From Ignavibacteriales bacterium (GTDB taxonomy: Bacteria; Bacteroidota; Ignavibacteria; Ignavibacteriales; Ignavibacteriaceae), in NCBI GenBank assembly GCA_016707585.1, contig JADJHL010000012.1, positions 124,001-188,000 of the forward strand: a stretch of 64,000 bases of DNA, in the 5' to 3' direction. Both the position numbers and the translations under genes were made by a program. This document shows positions 56,465 to 63,805 of this stretch, in pieces (positions within the stretch are counted from its first letter, which is position 1; each line of letters opens with the position of its first letter). Under the pieces are notes generated by a model. It was not told where the DNA came from and did not search any database. It saw nothing but the letters and a program-made list of their open reading frames with translations.

Positions 56465-58369
56465 ATGAAAACTATCGCGCTATTCTTTATTACATTATTC
56501 AGCGTTGGACTAAATAATTATTCTATTGCACAGGTAGATGATAAAATAAATTTTGATTCACTGCTTCAAAAATCAGATGCTGTAGTACTGGATGAAGTTG
56601 TAGAAGTTAATATTGAGAGTGAATCCAGTGCTGAATATTTTATAAGCGAAAAAATTCTTATAAAAAATAATAAAGCCGATAAGTACTGTAAAGTAATATT
56701 ATCTGAATCTCACTTTAGAGAAGTATATGATATTGAAGCAAAAATTTTAAGTGTAAATGGAGAAGAAATAAAAGAACTTGATTCCGATGAAATAAGAGAA
56801 GCCGAGTTTTCTCCACAGGCTTTTTATAGCGGAAATAATTATAAGTTTTTTGAACTTAGTAACACGACTTATCCTTTTATTTTTGAATATAAGTACAAAT
56901 CAAAAATAAGTACTCTTTTGTTTTGGCCCGATTGGCATCCTCAATCTGATATCCCAACAATTAAATCATCTTACAAACTTACAATTGATCCTAAAGTAAA
57001 ATTCAGATACTACAAAAAAGGTATTACAATTGAACCAAGTATAAATCATAACGAATCTTTAGACTCTTATAGGTGGTCATTGGAAAAAATTCCTGCTTCA
57101 CTTGATGAAGATTATTTATCACCTGAAGATGAAACACAAACTGCTTTATATTTTGTACCTCAAAGTTTTACAACTGATAATTATCCAGGCAATACAGAAA
57201 GCTGGGATGCTTTTTCAAATTGGTATAGAAGTTTAGCTGCTGACAGATATACTTTGCCCAATGAAGCTAAAAAAGAAATTAAAGAACTAGTAAAAGATGC
57301 AAGTGATGTAAAAGAAAAAATAAAAATTCTTTACAAATATTTGCAAAAGAAAAACAGGTATGTTGCTATTGAAATGGGGTTAGCAGGATGGCAACCGCAA
57401 TCTGCTACTCAAGTTTACACCAACAGGTATGGTGATTGTAAAGATCTTTCTACTTTTATGGTTGCTATGCTTAATGCAATTGGAATAAGAGCTTATCCTG
57501 CATTAGCGTTAACAAAAAATAAAGGCAATGTTAATCCCGATGAACCTTCTTACCAGTTTAATCATTGCATTGTTATGGTGCCTCTAGAAAATGATTCCAT
57601 CTGGCTGGAATGTACTTCAACTTATGATGATATGGGTGAGATGAATTATAATATTGAAGATATGTATGCCCTTGTTGTTGGTGAAAAAAACGGCAGTCTT
57701 ATTAAAACTCCGCAAAAAAAATCTTATCAAAATAAATGGCATTCAAATATTGATGCTACTATTGCTCTTGGCGATTTAAATTTTAGTACAAGAATATTTG
57801 TAGAAGGGAATACAAGGGATTATTTAAGATATAATATGGCTCGTTCTAACAGCAAAGATGATGTTTTGTTTCTTACTGATTTGCTTGGTGAAAACTATTC
57901 TAACCTTAACATAGAAAAGTATAATCTTTCTGACCAGGAAATTGAAGAACAGGATTTTGTGCTAACTTTAAATGGAACTTATACTAAATTTTTACCTTCG
58001 GATGGTATAAGATTATTTCTTAACCCTTCAATATTTAATCGTAAAACACCCGAAGATTTACCGAAGGAAGAAGTAAGTAAAAGAAAGTACCCTGTTTACT
58101 TTTCATATCCGTATTTAAATACTGATACTGTAAACATTACTGTACCAAAAAACTATACTTTGGAAGCTAAACCGACAAACCAGTTGATTGATAACGATTT
58201 AATTAATTATAAAACTGAATACGATTTGAAAAATAATAAGCTGTTTTTTGTAAGAACATTTGAATTAAAAAAGAACTACATAACTTTACAAGAATACCCG
58301 CTTTTTTATGAAACTACTAAAAAAATAATTGAACTTGATAAAGCTAAGTTTGTTCTTAAAAAAAACTAA
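56465..58369 (+). CDS. DUF3857/transglutaminase-like secreted protein, catalytic Cys present
   Basis: 634 residues from the ATG at 56465; the in-frame upstream ATG at 56414 overlaps the previous gene and is less likely. Signal peptide MKTIALFFITLFSVGLNNYS. The DUF3857 domain (~40-230) precedes a transglutaminase-like domain (~265-380) with NRYGDCKDLSTFMVAMLNAI (catalytic Cys), YQFNHCIVMVP (His) and WLECTSTYDD (acidic residue), all intact. It could act as a cysteine peptidase or transglutaminase on peptides outside the cytoplasm. The two genes are tandem paralogues. Confidence 0.88.
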   Translation: MKTIALFFITLFSVGLNNYSIAQVDDKINFDSLLQKSDAVVLDEVVEVNIESESSAEYFISEKILIKNNKADKYCKVILSESHFREVYDIEAKILSVNGEEIKELDSDEIREAEFSPQAFYSGNNYKFFELSNTTYPFIFEYKYKSKISTLLFWPDWHPQSDIPTIKSSYKLTIDPKVKFRYYKKGITIEPSINHNESLDSYRWSLEKIPASLDEDYLSPEDETQTALYFVPQSFTTDNYPGNTESWDAFSNWYRSLAADRYTLPNEAKKEIKELVKDASDVKEKIKILYKYLQKKNRYVAIEMGLAGWQPQSATQVYTNRYGDCKDLSTFMVAMLNAIGIRAYPALALTKNKGNVNPDEPSYQFNHCIVMVPLENDSIWLECTSTYDDMGEMNYNIEDMYALVVGEKNGSLIKTPQKKSYQNKWHSNIDATIALGDLNFSTRIFVEGNTRDYLRYNMARSNSKDDVLFLTDLLGENYSNLNIEKYNLSDQEIEEQDFVLTLNGTYTKFLPSDGIRLFLNPSIFNRKTPEDLPKEEVSKRKYPVYFSYPYLNTDTVNITVPKNYTLEAKPTNQLIDNDLINYKTEYDLKNNKLFFVRTFELKKNYITLQEYPLFYETTKKIIELDKAKFVLKKN

Positions 58370-58427
58370 CCTCACCCTGTTTCCCTCTCCTTACCAAGGG
58401 TGTGTTTAATTTATCAATTGCTACAAC

Positions 58428-58573
58428 TTTTAAGTCGTGGAATTTAAATAATTAAATAACATTGGTTTAACCGGAAAAATATTTTTCTAAAATTAAAATA
58501 TTACTCCATTTATAAAATATTTTACACACCCCTTTTAAATTCCCCTCTCGAGAGGGGAAAAGAAGGGGTGTGT
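58428..58573. repeat. REP-like element downstream of DUF3857 genes
   Basis: An inverted repeat ACACACCCCTT (58524-58534) / AAGGGGTGTGT (58563-58573) encloses a perfect palindrome CCCCTCTCGAGAGGGG (58542-58557). Upstream, AACTTTTAAGTCGTGG matches half of the REP-like hairpin at 37222. The block lies between convergent genes and may act as a bidirectional terminator. Confidence 0.7.
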
Positions 58574-58587
58574 TGCTTTTAACTTAA

Positions 58588-59301
58588 CTAATACCTTAAC
58601 GAATCCTTATACTCATTACTCTGTCTTCCATACTGACCCGCAAGCGCTGATTTTATTTTGCTTATTCTTTCTTTAAGTGTTGCGTATAAATCTGCACGAG
58701 TTTCAATTGCGTTATCCCAATCGGTTAGCTTTTCTGCTATCTCAGAATTTTTTGTATCAAGGTTAGCAACAAATGTTGTAAAGTTTGCAAGTGTAATGTG
58801 TGTACTGCTTGGCGCATAACCCGTAAATCCTTTTATAACCTGCAAAACTTCTTTACCTGCATTTAGCATACTGCCAAAACTAACTTCACTTGTAGAAAGT
58901 GTTTTTGGTTCTGTTGCACCTGCTGTTGTTGATACTTTCTTTTTGCTTAATCTTATACCGCGCATACGCATTACAACTTTCTGAATCTTTTTATACTCAA
59001 CAGAATTTTTTCCTTTTACATCAACCGATGCAATGTAATCGCGTATTTGTGCTGCACGTTTTATTAAGCCATAAGTACCTTTAAACAAATCCAGCCGCGC
59101 ATCTCTTGCTGTTTGAAGTGCCGATGTTTGACTTGCAACCTCGTTGTTTGCTGTATCGACTGTGGTTACAAAAGTATCAAAGGCTGCTACTGCTAAATCC
59201 GGGTTGCCCGGTGCGTATGCAGGAACAGCTTTTAAATATTCTACAAGATCACGGGCTTTGGTGTACCTTTGACCAAAGGTACGTTCTGATGTGCTGGGCA
59301 T
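58588..59301 (-). CDS. Internally duplicated hypothetical protein
   Basis: 237 residues with a strong ribosome binding site (GAAAGGAGC) before the ATG at 59301. The sequence is two copies of a ~105-residue helical unit: ~8-112 (TFGQRYTKARDLVEYLK...NSVEYKKIQK) and ~137-235 (SFGSMLNAGKEVLQVIKG...SNEYKDSLR). Each has a shared Y-A-P turn (AYAP/GYAP), an FxTFVxxxDTxNxE segment and ends in a G-K/R-x-S-x-E-Y-K motif. No signal peptide or known catalytic residues. Similar repeat proteins occur in several Bacteroidota-related genomes, but I know of no function. Confidence 0.75.
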   Translation of the reverse strand: MPSTSERTFGQRYTKARDLVEYLKAVPAYAPGNPDLAVAAFDTFVTTVDTANNEVASQTSALQTARDARLDLFKGTYGLIKRAAQIRDYIASVDVKGKNSVEYKKIQKVVMRMRGIRLSKKKVSTTAGATEPKTLSTSEVSFGSMLNAGKEVLQVIKGFTGYAPSSTHITLANFTTFVANLDTKNSEIAEKLTDWDNAIETRADLYATLKERISKIKSALAGQYGRQSNEYKDSLRY

Positions 59302-59631
59302 ATAAATGCTCCTTTCTATTATATAGATGTATGGTTATTTATTATAGAGAAGGATCCCCGGGATAAACAAGATGGATTCTCCCAAATGAACTCTTGCATT
59401 ACTAAATTCTAAACTGTGTTTTGTAAAATTTGCAGGTGCTTACAGGAAAAAAATACCTACCGCCGCTTAACCTATAAGCAATTTTGTTTTATACATTACC
59501 CAAAACATTTATTACACCCTTGCACCCGCTTAATACATACTTACAAATACAAAATATGTGCCTGCACGCGGCAGATATATGACAGCACTTAAAAAAAACA
59601 TAACTGCAATTGCTTCATCAAGGTATATATG
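59302..59631. other. AT-rich region without genes
   Basis: 330 bases between the duplicated protein and the 42-base repeat array. It must contain the promoter of the 58588-59301 gene. Forward ORFs that start here run into the repeat and are not credible genes. Confidence 0.5.
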
Positions 59632-60009
59632 TTGCATTTGCAACTCTATATGTTACGATTGCAAACCTATACTTTGCATTTGCAACTATATATGTTACGA
59701 TTGCAAACCTATACTTTGCATTTGCAACTATATATGTTACGATTGCAAACCTATATGTTGCATTTGCAACTATATATGTTGCGATTGCAAACCTATACTT
59801 TGCATTTGCAACTATATATGTTACGATTGCAAACCTATACTTTGCATTTGCAACTATATATGTTACGATTGCAAACCTATACTTTGCATTTGCAACTATA
59901 TATGATGCGATTGCAAACCTATACTTTGCATTTGCAACTATGTATGTTACGATTGCAAACCTATATGTTGCATTTGCAACTATATATGTTGCGATTGCAA
60001 ACCTATATG
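59632..60009. repeat. 42-base tandem repeat (nine units, underlying 21-base period)
   Basis: Nine units of 42 bases, each made of two related 21-base halves: half A reads TTGCATTTGCA then ACTATATATG, half B TTACGATTGCA then AACCTATACT. Between-unit changes are confined to a few sites (TTA/TTG/ATG at the start of B; ACT/ATG at its end), and a degraded copy continues to about 60030. TTGCA and TGCAA/GCAA inverted repeats occur in every half. Because 21 is a multiple of three, three forward frames stay open; no coding constraint is visible, so the apparent ORFs are not called. Confidence 0.93.
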
Positions 60010-60126
60010 TTGTGATTGCAATACTAAACTGTTGAAAATAATTGATAGGAGAGAAGGAAAATGATTAAAGTGCTGCCAGAAGAACCATGGCAGCAGTAAA
60101 AATAGAATTTTAATTTATCTTAATAA

Positions 60127-60471
60127 TTAAGATTGCTGTGGTAATTTAATAGGAATAGAAAATTTAAGTCTATTCATCAATTGATTTGATAAATTCGATT
60201 GGCCTTGAGCTCCAATTCCTCCACTGCCAATGAAAATACCAAGACCACCTTTTTTAGATGAACCTTCAATTGTCGTTATTGCTATATCAAACTCAATGTT
60301 CTCAACTAATTCTTGAGTACGTGAATCCCAGTATTTTACTCCTTGATCTGTACGAAATTGTAAATTGCGGGGATTTATTGTTGCGCCAGTAGATTTAGAA
60401 TGTTCTTGAGCCGTTTTAATACCGTTTATTATTTGTTTAAGTGTTTCAGAAATAAAATCTTCTAATGTCAT
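60127..60471 (-). CDS. Small protein resembling trypco2-type domain
   Basis: 114 residues from the ATG at 60471 (AAGGGA upstream, partly overlapping the stop of the previous gene). MTLEDFISETLKQIINGIKT opens a helical part; residues ~55-114 form a beta-rich part: ENIEFDIAITTIEG, a glycine-rich GGLGIFIGSGGIGAQG loop and a final RLKFSIPIKLPQQ. This helix-plus-beta-sandwich layout, with the ending R-x-K-F-x-I-P-I-x-L-P, resembles the trypsin-co-occurring (trypco2) family of conflict systems, but the match is from memory and low in confidence. Last gene of the cassette. Confidence 0.65.
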   Translation of the reverse strand: MTLEDFISETLKQIINGIKTAQEHSKSTGATINPRNLQFRTDQGVKYWDSRTQELVENIEFDIAITTIEGSSKKGGLGIFIGSGGIGAQGQSNLSNQLMNRLKFSIPIKLPQQS

Positions 60472-60481
60472 AATTTTTCCC

Positions 60482-60688
60482 TTACTTAGTTTTGTATCCA
60501 TACACACATTTGCATTTATTTTTTTCGCCACCACAATAGCCACAATATTTTTCGTGCGTATAATAAGCAATAGCAAGTCTAACATATTGGACACATCCTT
60601 TTGTCAAATGATAACCGCATATTCTACAATAGTTATGACCTTGCTTCTTATAATCCTCGCAATATTGACACATTTCATTTCTCATCAT
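60482..60688 (-). CDS. Cysteine-rich zinc-binding mini-protein
   Basis: 68 residues with nine cysteines: C7-x2-C10, C21-x2-C24, C32, C49-x2-C52, C59 and C61. The layout suggests two zinc knuckles joined by a helix (YVRLAIAYYTHEK). It is a likely nucleic-acid- or protein-binding zinc module. AAGGA precedes either of two adjacent ATGs (60688 or 60685). It lies 32 bases after the cyclase gene and 10 bases before the next, within the same transcription unit. No known family was recognised. Confidence 0.7.
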   Translation of the reverse strand: MMRNEMCQYCEDYKKQGHNYCRICGYHLTKGCVQYVRLAIAYYTHEKYCGYCGGEKNKCKCVYGYKTK

Positions 60689-60720
60689 ATTTCCTTAGTG
60701 TGATTAACATAATTTATAAC

Positions 60721-61347
60721 TTAACTTGAGTATAACTTATAATATTTAACCATACCTAAGCCTTTCATTAACTCGTCTCCCTCCTCCAAATTACTTATAA
60801 ATTTGGAATTGTCTTGCTTTAATATTTCGAAAAAATCAGAGGAAAACACAATAGAATTTTCAGTAGCTTTTTTTGAAATTCTTGCACATCTATCTACACA
60901 AGTACCGATAGGGTCAAATATTTTAAATTCTGTTATGCACCCATTGTAACAAGTTCCAAAATCCACCGAAGCTTTTAATTTGATTTTGAACTTACCTTTA
61001 TTATAAGATCGTAATTCATTAAAAAGATTAAATACTTCAAGACAACAATAAATTATTTTTTCTGCGGATGTTTCTAATGGAAAGGTTGCCATTATCTCAT
61101 CACCTATGGTTTTAATTATAGTTCCACCATATCTAATAATCAGTTTTGCAGTTCTAGCCAAAACAGTTTGTAATCTTGTTATCCATACTGAATCAGGAAT
61201 GTCCTTATCTATACAATACTGCTTAATTTCAGTTGAATCACATAAATCAATAAAAAGAATAAATAAGTCTTTATCCTCTGTTAAATACTCTAAGGTTTCA
61301 CTTAAAGCAACAACCTTATCAATATGGCCTTTACTATTAGCTTTCAT
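60721..61347 (-). CDS. Class III nucleotide cyclase (stand-alone catalytic domain)
   Basis: 208 residues that consist almost entirely of one class III cyclase domain. Metal-binding Asp34 in FIDLCDSTEI and Asp83 in TIGDEIMATF are present. FDPIGTCVDRCARISKKA holds the region for base recognition and transition-state residues: Asp145, Arg155, and an Asp152 where most adenylate cyclases have Asn. No membrane segment, HAMP, GAF or FHA domain is present, so its sensor must come from a partner. It overlaps the upstream gene by 11 bases, so the two are coupled. The product (cAMP, cGMP or a pyrimidine cyclic nucleotide) cannot be told from the sequence. Confidence 0.88.
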   Translation of the reverse strand: MKANSKGHIDKVVALSETLEYLTEDKDLFILFIDLCDSTEIKQYCIDKDIPDSVWITRLQTVLARTAKLIIRYGGTIIKTIGDEIMATFPLETSAEKIIYCCLEVFNLFNELRSYNKGKFKIKLKASVDFGTCYNGCITEFKIFDPIGTCVDRCARISKKATENSIVFSSDFFEILKQDNSKFISNLEEGDELMKGLGMVKYYKLYSS

Positions 61348-61822
61348 TAGAGATCTTGTTTAATATGAAATCTTCTCCAGTTAAAGAAAGTGACCATTGA
61401 CTATTGAAATTATTAAGTAGTGCTCTCTTCTTAGCCTGGTTTAAAGTATCAGCTATATTTATTCCATTCCAAGCAGGATAACCAACTTCTCTGAATTGTT
61501 CTTTAATCTCAGCGGAGTTAAACTCTTTTTGGTTTTTTGATTTTGTAAGATAATAAACAAAAAAAGTTGCAATTTCAGGTCTAGAACTGACTTTACCAGC
61601 GATAAACTTTTTATAGAATTCATTTATTGATATGCTTTCTAAATTCTGAGCTTTTTCAGTGAAAGTAGTCTGAACTTTTCCAATGTTTTCAATTGGTTTA
61701 TTTGGCAAGTCTTCAAAAAATGATTTATACGTTTTTATTTTATCTTCAACCCATTTTTGATCGTGACTCGAAACCTCAATATTATACTCACCTTTTTTTA
61801 CTGCAATCTTATAATGTTCCAT
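61337..61822 (-). CDS. Probable winged-helix protein upstream of the cyclase
   Basis: 161 residues with a strong ribosome binding site (AAGGAGAAC). The N-terminal ~35 residues (YKIAVKKGEYNIEVSSHDQK) look like a small beta-hairpin seen ahead of winged-helix domains in some conflict-associated proteins. Residues ~65-155 are predicted helices and wings: SINEFYKKFIAGKVSSRPEI, ATFFVYYLTKSKNQKEFNSA, EIKEQFREVGYPAWNGINIA, RALLNNFNSQWSLSLTGEDF. The pattern fits a winged helix-turn-helix module. Its ATGAAAGCTAA end overlaps the cyclase start. Role as a transcription factor or sensor is inferred. Confidence 0.65.
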   Translation of the reverse strand: MEHYKIAVKKGEYNIEVSSHDQKWVEDKIKTYKSFFEDLPNKPIENIGKVQTTFTEKAQNLESISINEFYKKFIAGKVSSRPEIATFFVYYLTKSKNQKEFNSAEIKEQFREVGYPAWNGINIADTLNQAKKRALLNNFNSQWSLSLTGEDFILNKISNES

Positions 61823-61955
61823 TTAGTTCTCCTTAATTTATTTGAATTGTATATTAATTTTCAGAAATAATTTTTTTAACTATCGTTTTCCACTTAATCC
61901 AAAAATCTTAATCATCATACGGGGAAGGGTATTTGATTCATTTTATTCTTAAAAA

Positions 61956-62477
61956 TCAAAAAACCGTTTTAACCTTATACTCTTTATACCCAGCAAATCT
62001 TTTTTCTAATTCAATCTCTTCCAAGTGGCGCCAGTACAAAACATTTGCAATAAATAAAACTGCAAGCGCAAAGGAGATAGCTGCTCCAAAAAACAAAGGC
62101 GCACCAATTAACCAGCAAATAAAACCCAAATACATCGGGTGCCGCACTTTAGAGTAAATGCCTTTGGTTATAAGGTCGCCGTTATAAGTTTCAAGAGTTT
62201 TAATTGTAAACAAAGCTATTAAAAATAAAATTAAACCTGTTAGGTTTATTGCAATACCTAAATACCTTACAAATGCAGGCAGGTTTATTTTGTAAACATC
62301 ATTACTGCAAAGTAAAAACCAGCTTATCCATAGCACAGCCATATTAGTAAATATAATTGCAAAAGAAAGTTTACTGGCTTCTAATATTTTTTTATGCTTT
62401 AATACTTCGTATGTAGTGCGTACACTATGTGTAAGCACGCTTACAACAATTAAAAGTATAAAATTACGGGTGTTCAT
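61956..62477 (-). CDS. Isoprenylcysteine methyltransferase-like (ICMT/PEMT family) membrane protein
   Basis: 173 residues with about five hydrophobic segments. The C-terminal half carries the ICMT/phospholipid methyltransferase pattern: GIYSKVRHPMYLGFICWLIG (SAM-site RHPxYxG), followed by EEIELEKRFAGYKEYKVKT (ExxLxxxF--Y--Y). It should methylate a membrane-embedded substrate using SAM; the substrate is unknown in bacteria. Its start lies 3 bases after the stop of the upstream membrane protein gene, so they are cotranscribed. Confidence 0.85.
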   Translation of the reverse strand: MNTRNFILLIVVSVLTHSVRTTYEVLKHKKILEASKLSFAIIFTNMAVLWISWFLLCSNDVYKINLPAFVRYLGIAINLTGLILFLIALFTIKTLETYNGDLITKGIYSKVRHPMYLGFICWLIGAPLFFGAAISFALAVLFIANVLYWRHLEEIELEKRFAGYKEYKVKTVF

Positions 62478-62480
62478 CGT

Positions 62481-62906
62481 TTAATCTTTAATTCTCTTAT
62501 CATTTGCATCGATATACAAAATAGAAAGCACTACAAGAACCATAACTGTTCCAATTAAAAAGTATAGTAATTGCATTATCAATCCTGCACCGGTAGGGGA
62601 GCCAATAACAAGAACTTCTACAAATTCAAAAATCATTATTATAATTCCCGCAGCAGCAGAACACAACAATGCAAATTTGTTTTTGCGTATTAGTAAAATT
62701 GCCGTAAGTAAAGCACTGCCTCCAACAATAATCATAAGTGCAAGTCCGGGTAAAGTGTAATCAGTAAAGATAGAACCTTTAAGTTCATCAAGTGGTGGTA
62801 CGGCAATGCCGGCAAGTAAACAGAATCCGCCCGGTATTGCAGTAAGGGCAAGGAAAACATTTAGTACTATAAGTGTTGTGTATAAGGTTTTTTTCAAGAT
62901 CAACAT
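62481..62906 (-). CDS. Hypothetical four-helix membrane protein
   Basis: 141 residues from the ATG at 62906; a longer reading from 62987 has a poorly supported N-terminus. Four hydrophobic segments are visible (~10-30, ~50-72, ~78-98, ~108-130). It sits directly upstream of the ICMT-like gene. No known family; function unknown. Confidence 0.7.
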   Translation of the reverse strand: MLILKKTLYTTLIVLNVFLALTAIPGGFCLLAGIAVPPLDELKGSIFTDYTLPGLALMIIVGGSALLTAILLIRKNKFALLCSAAAGIIIMIFEFVEVLVIGSPTGAGLIMQLLYFLIGTVMVLVVLSILYIDANDKRIKD

Positions 62907-62984
62907 CAGTATTATAAATAGTTTATTGCAACTTAATTTATTAGTGTATCTATTGCAATTAACAGTTAGCAAGTGTTTAAAATT

Positions 62985-63140
62985 CAAAATTCAAAAGTCA
63001 AAAGTCAAAAATCAAACGAAAGACGAAATAAGCTCCGTTTTATTCTACAACTCGGATTTTATTAATATGGTCACACTTCGACTTCGCTCAGTGTGACAGT
63101 TGGTTTTTCGACAAGTTGAGTATGACAGCTCAATGTGACA
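62985..63140. repeat. Simple-sequence and REP-like block
   Basis: AAAATTCAAAATTCAAAAGT and CAAAAGTCAAAAATCAAA (about 62980-63016), a known style of intergenic low-complexity sequence in this lineage, then a hairpin TCACACT (63071-63077) / AGTGTGA (63090-63096) and related GTTGAGTATGACAGC copies. Confidence 0.6.
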
Positions 63141-63153
63141 ATGTTTTAAGTTG

Positions 63154-63564
63154 TTAAGTTTTTTTTAGTGTATTGTTGCCAAGCATCAAAAAGGAAATAA
63201 TAATTATAGATGCCGCAATGTTAATCAGGTTACTGTCATCAACAAACTTACCAAGGATTAAGTATCCATTAACCAGGTTATAGATTGCAAATAAAATTAC
63301 AAGAGCAATTGCGCTTATAGTATATTTTTTACTTTGCTCAAACACTCCTATTGAAGTAATAAAAATAGCAGCGGTAAGAAATATTGAAACAAGCACAGCA
63401 GCCACAATTAAAAGTTCGTGTGTGTTAATAGCGGCAATAAAATATTTATCGTCCATTAAATCAATAAAGCCGCCGATACCGCGCACAATTCCAAGGGCAA
63501 ACATCAACCCTGATGCAATACAAAGAAACATACATTTTCTTTTTGGTTTCATATCATCACTCAT
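63154..63564 (-). CDS. Hypothetical four-helix membrane protein
   Basis: 136 residues. A positively charged start (MSDDMKPKRKCMF) is followed by four hydrophobic segments (~10-30, ~45-70, ~80-100, ~110-130). No signature motif recognised. A small inner-membrane protein of unknown function on the same strand as its neighbours but separated by repeats, so probably its own unit. Confidence 0.7.
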   Translation of the reverse strand: MSDDMKPKRKCMFLCIASGLMFALGIVRGIGGFIDLMDDKYFIAAINTHELLIVAAVLVSIFLTAAIFITSIGVFEQSKKYTISAIALVILFAIYNLVNGYLILGKFVDDSNLINIAASIIIISFLMLGNNTLKKT

Positions 63565-63591
63565 TATTTGAAATAGTTATTCTAAAATTAT

Positions 63592-63704
63592 TAATCCGGC
63601 TCTAACACCCTTATCGGAACCGGATTAGCTATGCAAAATCTCCGATTTGCTTGCCTCCGTGCAAACCGGATTGTTACACTAATGCTCCGATAAAAGTGTA
63701 ACAT
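63592..63704. repeat. Large imperfect inverted repeat
   Basis: TAATCCGG (63592-63599) pairs with CCGGATTA (63620-63627). A longer set of arms, TAACACCCTTATCGGA (63603-63618) and TCCGATAAAAGTGTAAC (63687-63703), are complementary with few mismatches, joined by ATTAG/CTAAT. The inner part has GCAAA/TTTGC (around 63634-63650). The ~110 bases could fold as a long bulged hairpin. It is not coding. Confidence 0.7.
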
Positions 63705-63764
63705 TAAAAAAATATTTTATCCAATTTTTGTATTGGTAGTATCCAAAGATGGATTAGTTATTCT

Positions 63765-63804
63765 AAAAAAAACCAGACCCTTCCCCCAGCAGGGTGTGGG
63801 TCCC
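63765..63804 (-). terminator. Terminator of the DUF3892 gene
   Basis: On the minus strand, GGGACCCACACCCTGCTGGG ... GGGTCTGG is followed by eight T's directly after the stop of the partial gene. Confidence 0.75.
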
Positions 63805-63805
63805 A

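Noticed and set aside
59350..59365. GGATCCCCGGG resembling a cloning-vector polylinker
   Set aside because: Only 11 bases match; flanking sequence is native-looking and no other vector sequence is present, so chance is the simplest reading.
59632..60009. CRISPR array
   Set aside because: The repeats are contiguous with no unique spacers, and no cas genes are present.
59558..60035. Three long overlapping forward ORFs of 115-141 codons across the repeat array
   Set aside because: They exist only because the 21/42-base period is a multiple of three and contains no stop; changes between units are not biased to silent sites in a single frame, and no ribosome binding site or family supports them.
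63592..63704. Integron attC site and a cassette array in the terminal region
   Set aside because: Core heptamers are not intact, the other small genes here lack such sites downstream, and no integrase is visible; kept only as an inverted repeat.
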